This document shows positions 19,726 to 20,831 of a stretch of 20,831 nt of DNA, in pieces. How positions within the stretch are numbered: position 1 is the first letter of the stretch; each line of letters starts with the position of its first letter. The notes beneath the pieces are model-generated. The model had not been told where the DNA came from, did no database searches, and saw only the letters and a list, made by a program, of their open reading frames with translations. The DNA comes from a virus, in IMG/VR virus record IMGVR_UViG_3300048694_000248, positions 1-20,831 of that record. One strand, 5' to 3'. A program made the translations under genes and the position numbers.

Positions 19726-20831
19726 TTAAGCAAATGAATAATCAAACTCACCACTGCCTTTCAATTTGTTCAATGCCACGTACCTAATACCATCAATAGA
19801 GTGGTTTAGGTAATCCACTGGCTTGTTGATAGTTTTACCAGTGGCATCAATCTGCCATTTGTAGGACTTAATTTCCTTTTTTAACCCTACCGATGTATTG
19901 GTTATGTTTAGTTTGAACGGCTTTAAAGTGTCTATTGAGTTTATGATGCTATCTGGACCTTTGTTTGCGCCTGATATAAAATACCCAGCCCGTCTGATGT
20001 CCTCAATGCTTTTAGGTTCTGATGAATCGGCAATTATTTCGTCATTCGGGTGTATTGTCAGTTCTTTTAGCTTGTTTATGATGTCAGAATTGGTTAGTCC
20101 AGATGTGTAAATCTTCTCATCAATAAACAGTTCCCCGTTCATTTTGTACACGCTACCAAATGCCGTTGGATCATTAGTAAAACCCCAGTCAAGATAGTGG
20201 GCAATAAACTTGGCCTCTTTTGGTATTGCATCCACAAATCCAAAGTTTCTGAATATCAATCCCTCAATCTTTCCAGTCATCCCACGGGCATAGACCTTAA
20301 ACAGTTCCATGTCCTTGTTTTTTAGGTCTTCTAACTTCTCACGTATTTTTTCTGGTACAAACGGATTGTGCCTATGGTCTGAGATAAACAGTTTAACACC
20401 ACGTGTGCCGAGTAACTTCTCATGCACCCAAAATTCCTCATTCGGGTTGTAATCAACAAAACATTGGATTTTAGTCCGCATATAAAGCTCGTTGAATATT
20501 GCATAAGATATGCCTTGCGCCTCGTTTATAAACAGATAATCACGTTTACCTGACTTAGCATCTTGCGGAGTTAAATAGGACTTAAACTCCATAACAGAAC
20601 CACCATCAAACGTGAATATTCGTTCCGTTTTATTGTAATCCGTGACTAAAGACTTCAATACATCGCTTGAGTTTACTATCTCAATAGCATCACGCAGAGC
20701 ACCAGCCTTTAAGTTTGGGATTGATTCACCAACAACAGTAATTACAACACGTTCCTCAATCGCCTTAGTGAATAGTACTTGCAATATTGAATAAGTCTTG
20801 CCAGATGATGAGCCGCCTTGGTGTACTATAA
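19726..20831 (-). CDS. Terminase large subunit, N-terminus beyond window
   Basis: The frame is open to the right edge and 367 residues are visible, so the true start lies outside. At the edge it reads IVHQGGSSSGKTYSIL, a Walker A/P-loop. A Walker B-like DYLFINEAQ follows. The C-terminal nuclease has AHYLDWGFTNDPTAFGS (first Asp), IIADSSEP (second) and NHSIDGIRYV (third), the RNase-H-like set of phage terminases (Terminase_3/6C type). This is the motor that packages DNA and cuts the concatemer, acting at the portal. A small terminase subunit and the gene start should lie just to the right. No shift or stop interrupts the frame. A TTG at 20784 is inside the P-loop region and cannot be the start. 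Confidence 0.93.
   Translation of the reverse strand, partial: IVHQGGSSSGKTYSILQVLFTKAIEERVVITVVGESIPNLKAGALRDAIEIVNSSDVLKSLVTDYNKTERIFTFDGGSVMEFKSYLTPQDAKSGKRDYLFINEAQGISYAIFNELYMRTKIQCFVDYNPNEEFWVHEKLLGTRGVKLFISDHRHNPFVPEKIREKLEDLKNKDMELFKVYARGMTGKIEGLIFRNFGFVDAIPKEAKFIAHYLDWGFTNDPTAFGSVYKMNGELFIDEKIYTSGLTNSDIINKLKELTIHPNDEIIADSSEPKSIEDIRRAGYFISGANKGPDSIINSIDTLKPFKLNITNTSVGLKKEIKSYKWQIDATGKTINKPVDYLNHSIDGIRYVALNKLKGSGEFDYSFA

Noticed and set aside
20779-20787. Start of the terminase at 20784
   Set aside because: This is a TTG just after the P-loop GGSSSGKT, and the frame is open to the window edge. The gene must begin beyond it.
1-20831. tRNA genes, insertion sequences, integrase or attachment sites, defence or anti-defence modules
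   Set aside because: I saw no cloverleaf-like sequence, transposase or integrase motif, terminal repeats, or known defence-gene motifs. The window can be explained as phage structural, lysis and recombination genes plus unknowns.

Overview
The window is a contiguous piece of a tailed (siphovirus-like) bacteriophage or prophage, most likely from a member of the Bacteroidota. Every gene I accept is on the minus strand, so transcription runs from the right edge (about 20.8 kb) to the left edge. Reasons for a Bacteroidota host: AT-rich DNA; leaders before free-standing start codons that are A-rich (for example AACCAAACAACATG) rather than Shine-Dalgarno-like; and protein families that I recall from Flavobacteriia/Bacteroides phages. 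There is no integrase, repressor, rRNA or tRNA, so lytic versus temperate cannot be decided here. Genes are packed very tightly. Many junctions are ATGA, GTGA or TAATG overlaps, which suggests one or a few long operons with translational coupling. No gene-free stretch exceeds about 105 bases.

Layout in transcription order. (1) Packaging and neck, 20831-18217: large terminase (its start lies beyond the window), a short MuF-C-terminal-like minor head protein, a probable tail-terminator/head-completion protein, a 51-residue ORF and an HK97-gp10-like neck protein. (2) Tail, 18220-11707: a tail assembly chaperone whose two halves lie in different frames (-1 shift), a 47-residue ORF, the tape measure protein, two large tail-tip proteins and a small fibre-like protein. 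(3) Head, 11665-7007: XkdF-like prohead protease with a scaffold-like tail, major capsid protein, major tail tube protein, a small beta-rich structural protein, portal and a head-tail connector-like protein. A stem-loop lies between capsid and tube genes and an intrinsic terminator follows the tube gene. (4) Three small or medium unknowns, 7005-5700, one probably structural. (5) Lysis, 5703-4042: a two-TM miniprotein, a TM plus coiled-coil protein, an M15 peptidase endolysin, a holin-like protein and a probable single-gene (u-)spanin. (6) DNA metabolism and accessory genes, 4045-1: a metallophosphoesterase, several unknown small proteins, a RecT-like annealing protein, an octapeptide-repeat protein and a Cys-rich protein cut by the left edge.

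Functionally, the right two thirds build and fill the virion, the middle releases it, and the left end looks like the start of the recombination/replication block. The most notable points are the chaperone frameshift, the placing of the tail-chaperone/tape-measure/tip block between terminase and the capsid/portal genes, the 24-bp coding repeat with two-state variation, the probable u-spanin, and an AATATGTT motif shared by the two longer non-coding gaps. I did not find a clear undescribed defence or mobile system.
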